Below are positions 14,999 through 16,084 of a stretch of 16,084 bases of DNA, piece after piece. The DNA comes from Desulfobacterales bacterium (GTDB taxonomy: Bacteria > Desulfobacterota > Desulfobacteria > Desulfobacterales > Desulfobacteraceae): NCBI GenBank assembly GCA_022361315.1, contig JAKSBB010000036.1, forward strand, positions 1 to 16,084, given 5' to 3'. The notes under the pieces are model-generated. The model saw only the letters and a list, made by a program, of their open reading frames with translations. It ran no database searches and was not told the origin of the DNA. The position numbers were made by a program, and so were the translations under genes. Position 1 is the stretch's first letter. Each line of letters starts with the position of its first letter.

Positions 14999-15622
14999 AT
15001 GACCGGTTGGTTAGTCTATCTGTCACTGGTATTTGTAGCAACGGCAACGCCGGGACCGGCGGTATTTTTCATTATGAACAAATCCGGGTTATACGGATGG
15101 AAAAAGGCTGTGTTCTCCGCCCTTGGTAACATCACCGGACTTTTTGTGTTAGGGGTTATCGCCGTTTCCGGGCTGGGTGCAATTCTCGAAGCGTCGGAAA
15201 CTCTGTTCACCCTGGTGAGATATGCAGGGGCAGCCTATCTGATTTACCTGGGCTTTGTTCAAATCTTCTGCCAGCCCGGGCTGATGCCGGACGAGATTGA
15301 TAACAACCGATCGGAAGAACCTGGCAGCCGGATCTTTATCCAGGCCTTTGGGGTCGCCGTCTCCAACCCCAAGTCCATTGTATTTCTGACGGCACTTTTC
15401 CCCCAATTTATAAGCATCGATCACGCACTAATTCCACAGTTTTCAGCGCTGATACTGACTTTGATGAGTTTTTCATTTTTCTTCCTGATGGCCTATGCCA
15501 TCCTGGCCCATCAGGCGAAGAACTGGCTTACTCGCCCTTCCCGGCGGCAATGGATGAATCGTGCCAGCGGCTCTTTATTCGTGGGGTTAGGCCTTTTGAT
15601 GGCGGCATCTTCCAGACGCTGA
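14999..15622 (+). CDS. LysE/RhtB family amino acid exporter
   Basis: A 207-residue inner-membrane exporter of the LysE/RhtB family, which releases amino acids or derivatives such as homoserine, threonine or lysine. The N-terminal signature is ATPGPAVFFIMNKSG at about residues 16-30, followed by GWKKAVFSALGNITG; this is the usual TPGP...G...G pattern. YAGAAYLIYLGF at about 75-86 and FGVAVSNPKSIVFLTALFPQF at about 118-138 are family blocks. Six membrane helices are expected. The start ATG overlaps the end of a line of A/T-rich bases with ctaagga about 10 bases upstream. It is the last + strand gene here and converges on the histidine kinase gene, leaving 15 bases between stops. The exported substrate is not known. 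Confidence 0.9.
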   Translation: MTGWLVYLSLVFVATATPGPAVFFIMNKSGLYGWKKAVFSALGNITGLFVLGVIAVSGLGAILEASETLFTLVRYAGAAYLIYLGFVQIFCQPGLMPDEIDNNRSEEPGSRIFIQAFGVAVSNPKSIVFLTALFPQFISIDHALIPQFSALILTLMSFSFFFLMAYAILAHQAKNWLTRPSRRQWMNRASGSLFVGLGLLMAASSRR

Positions 15623-15637
15623 TCCTGTGCTCCGGAA

Positions 15638-16084
15638 CTAAACGGAAGCTTTATGGGGTATACCGAACCGGATGTCGAAACCGGTGCCGTGCTCCCGGCT
15701 GATGGTAAGCTCTCCGGCAAGCTGGTGTGATACCAAGTTTTGAACCAGCTTAATACCCAGGGTAGGCGTTGTGGCGGGTTCCAGGTCTTCGGGCAGACCG
15801 ACACCGTTGTCTTCAATACGCAGAAAGACCACATCCGTTTCGATATACATGGAGATATTCAGTATTCCGGCGGTGTCCCCGGGAAACGCATACTTAAATG
15901 CGTTTGAGACCAGTTCATTGATGATCAGACCGCAGGGAATCGCCAGGTCGATATCAATAAACACATCCCGGATGTCGATCCGAATGTCCATATCCGGGTT
16001 GGATCGGTCAAAGGTCGTGCGCAGGTTTCTGACCAGTTTCTTGACATATCCTTTAAAATCAATGGATGACAGATTTTTGGACTG
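15638..16084 (-). CDS. Histidine kinase, C-terminal ATPase part (HisKA_2 type), 5' end off window
   Basis: The last 148 residues of a sensor histidine kinase on the minus strand, open to the right edge. The ATP-binding domain shows the N box INELVSNAFKYAF, the G1 box DNGVGLP, TLGIKLVQNLV, and the G2-like GTGFDIRF near the end. Before it, SSIDFKGYVKKLVRNL fits the linker after the phosphoacceptor helix in HisKA_2 kinases, the class with AIPCGLIINELV. The phosphoacceptor histidine and any sensor domain lie outside the window. The stop is TAG at 15640-15638. Apparent starts inside the window (such as ATG at 15991) are internal. A two-component role is established for the family; the signal and response regulator are unknown. 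Confidence 0.9.
   Translation of the reverse strand, partial: QSKNLSSIDFKGYVKKLVRNLRTTFDRSNPDMDIRIDIRDVFIDIDLAIPCGLIINELVSNAFKYAFPGDTAGILNISMYIETDVVFLRIEDNGVGLPEDLEPATTPTLGIKLVQNLVSHQLAGELTISREHGTGFDIRFGIPHKASV

Overview
The window is a chromosomal stretch from a Gram-negative bacterium, most likely a sulfate-reducing member of the Desulfobacterota (Desulfobacteraceae-like). That assignment is inference. It rests on moderately GC-rich, proteobacterial-looking proteins, an orphan DsrE-family sulfur-relay protein, a YcaO-TPR protein and a CoA-transferase/GNAT fusion of a kind I associate with Geobacter and Desulfobacteria. No rRNA, tRNA, CRISPR array, transposase or phage gene is visible. Sixteen genes can be supported, two of them cut by the window ends. 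All are on the + strand except the last.

Region 1 (2-6446) is a tight run: the C-terminal part of leucyl aminopeptidase (pepA), then MoxR AAA+ ATPase, DUF58 protein and TgpA-like membrane transglutaminase (the last two overlap by 4 bases), then the adenine glycosylase mutY and a cation diffusion facilitator. MoxR, DUF58 and transglutaminase form a known functional trio at the inner membrane. The MutY carries a full Nudix hydrolase box in its C-terminal domain, so it may be a MutY-MutT hybrid.

Region 2 (6447-8438) is a regulatory island: an ECF sigma factor, its zinc-finger, single-pass membrane anti-sigma factor 4 bases downstream, and a small STAS-like hypothetical protein. The upstream gap holds a 9-base direct repeat at two-helical-turn spacing.

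Region 3 (8439-10853) opens with a good sigma-70 promoter with an extended -10. It drives a short MOSC-domain protein and a 576-residue YcaO protein ending in four TPR repeats. A strong intrinsic terminator follows. Three CCCGGG blocks there could form alternative structures reaching the start of the next gene.

Region 4 (10854-15622) holds a six-TM membrane protein of unknown function, a 622-residue fusion of a CoA-transferase-like domain to a Pat-type GNAT acetyltransferase, a DsrE-family protein, a GhrA-like 2-hydroxyacid dehydrogenase and a LysE/RhtB exporter. In the fusion, the position where I expect the catalytic glutamate of the CoA-transferase family is proline and the glycine-rich loops are altered. 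The N-terminal half may therefore be an acyl-CoA-sensing pseudoenzyme, a parallel to the inactive acyl-CoA synthetase half of Pat/PatZ.

A histidine kinase fragment (15638-16084, minus strand) converges on the exporter at the right edge. The two most interesting leads are the CoA-transferase/GNAT fusion with its lost catalytic residue and the MOSC/YcaO-TPR/DsrE grouping of sulfur-handling proteins without any RiPP partner gene.
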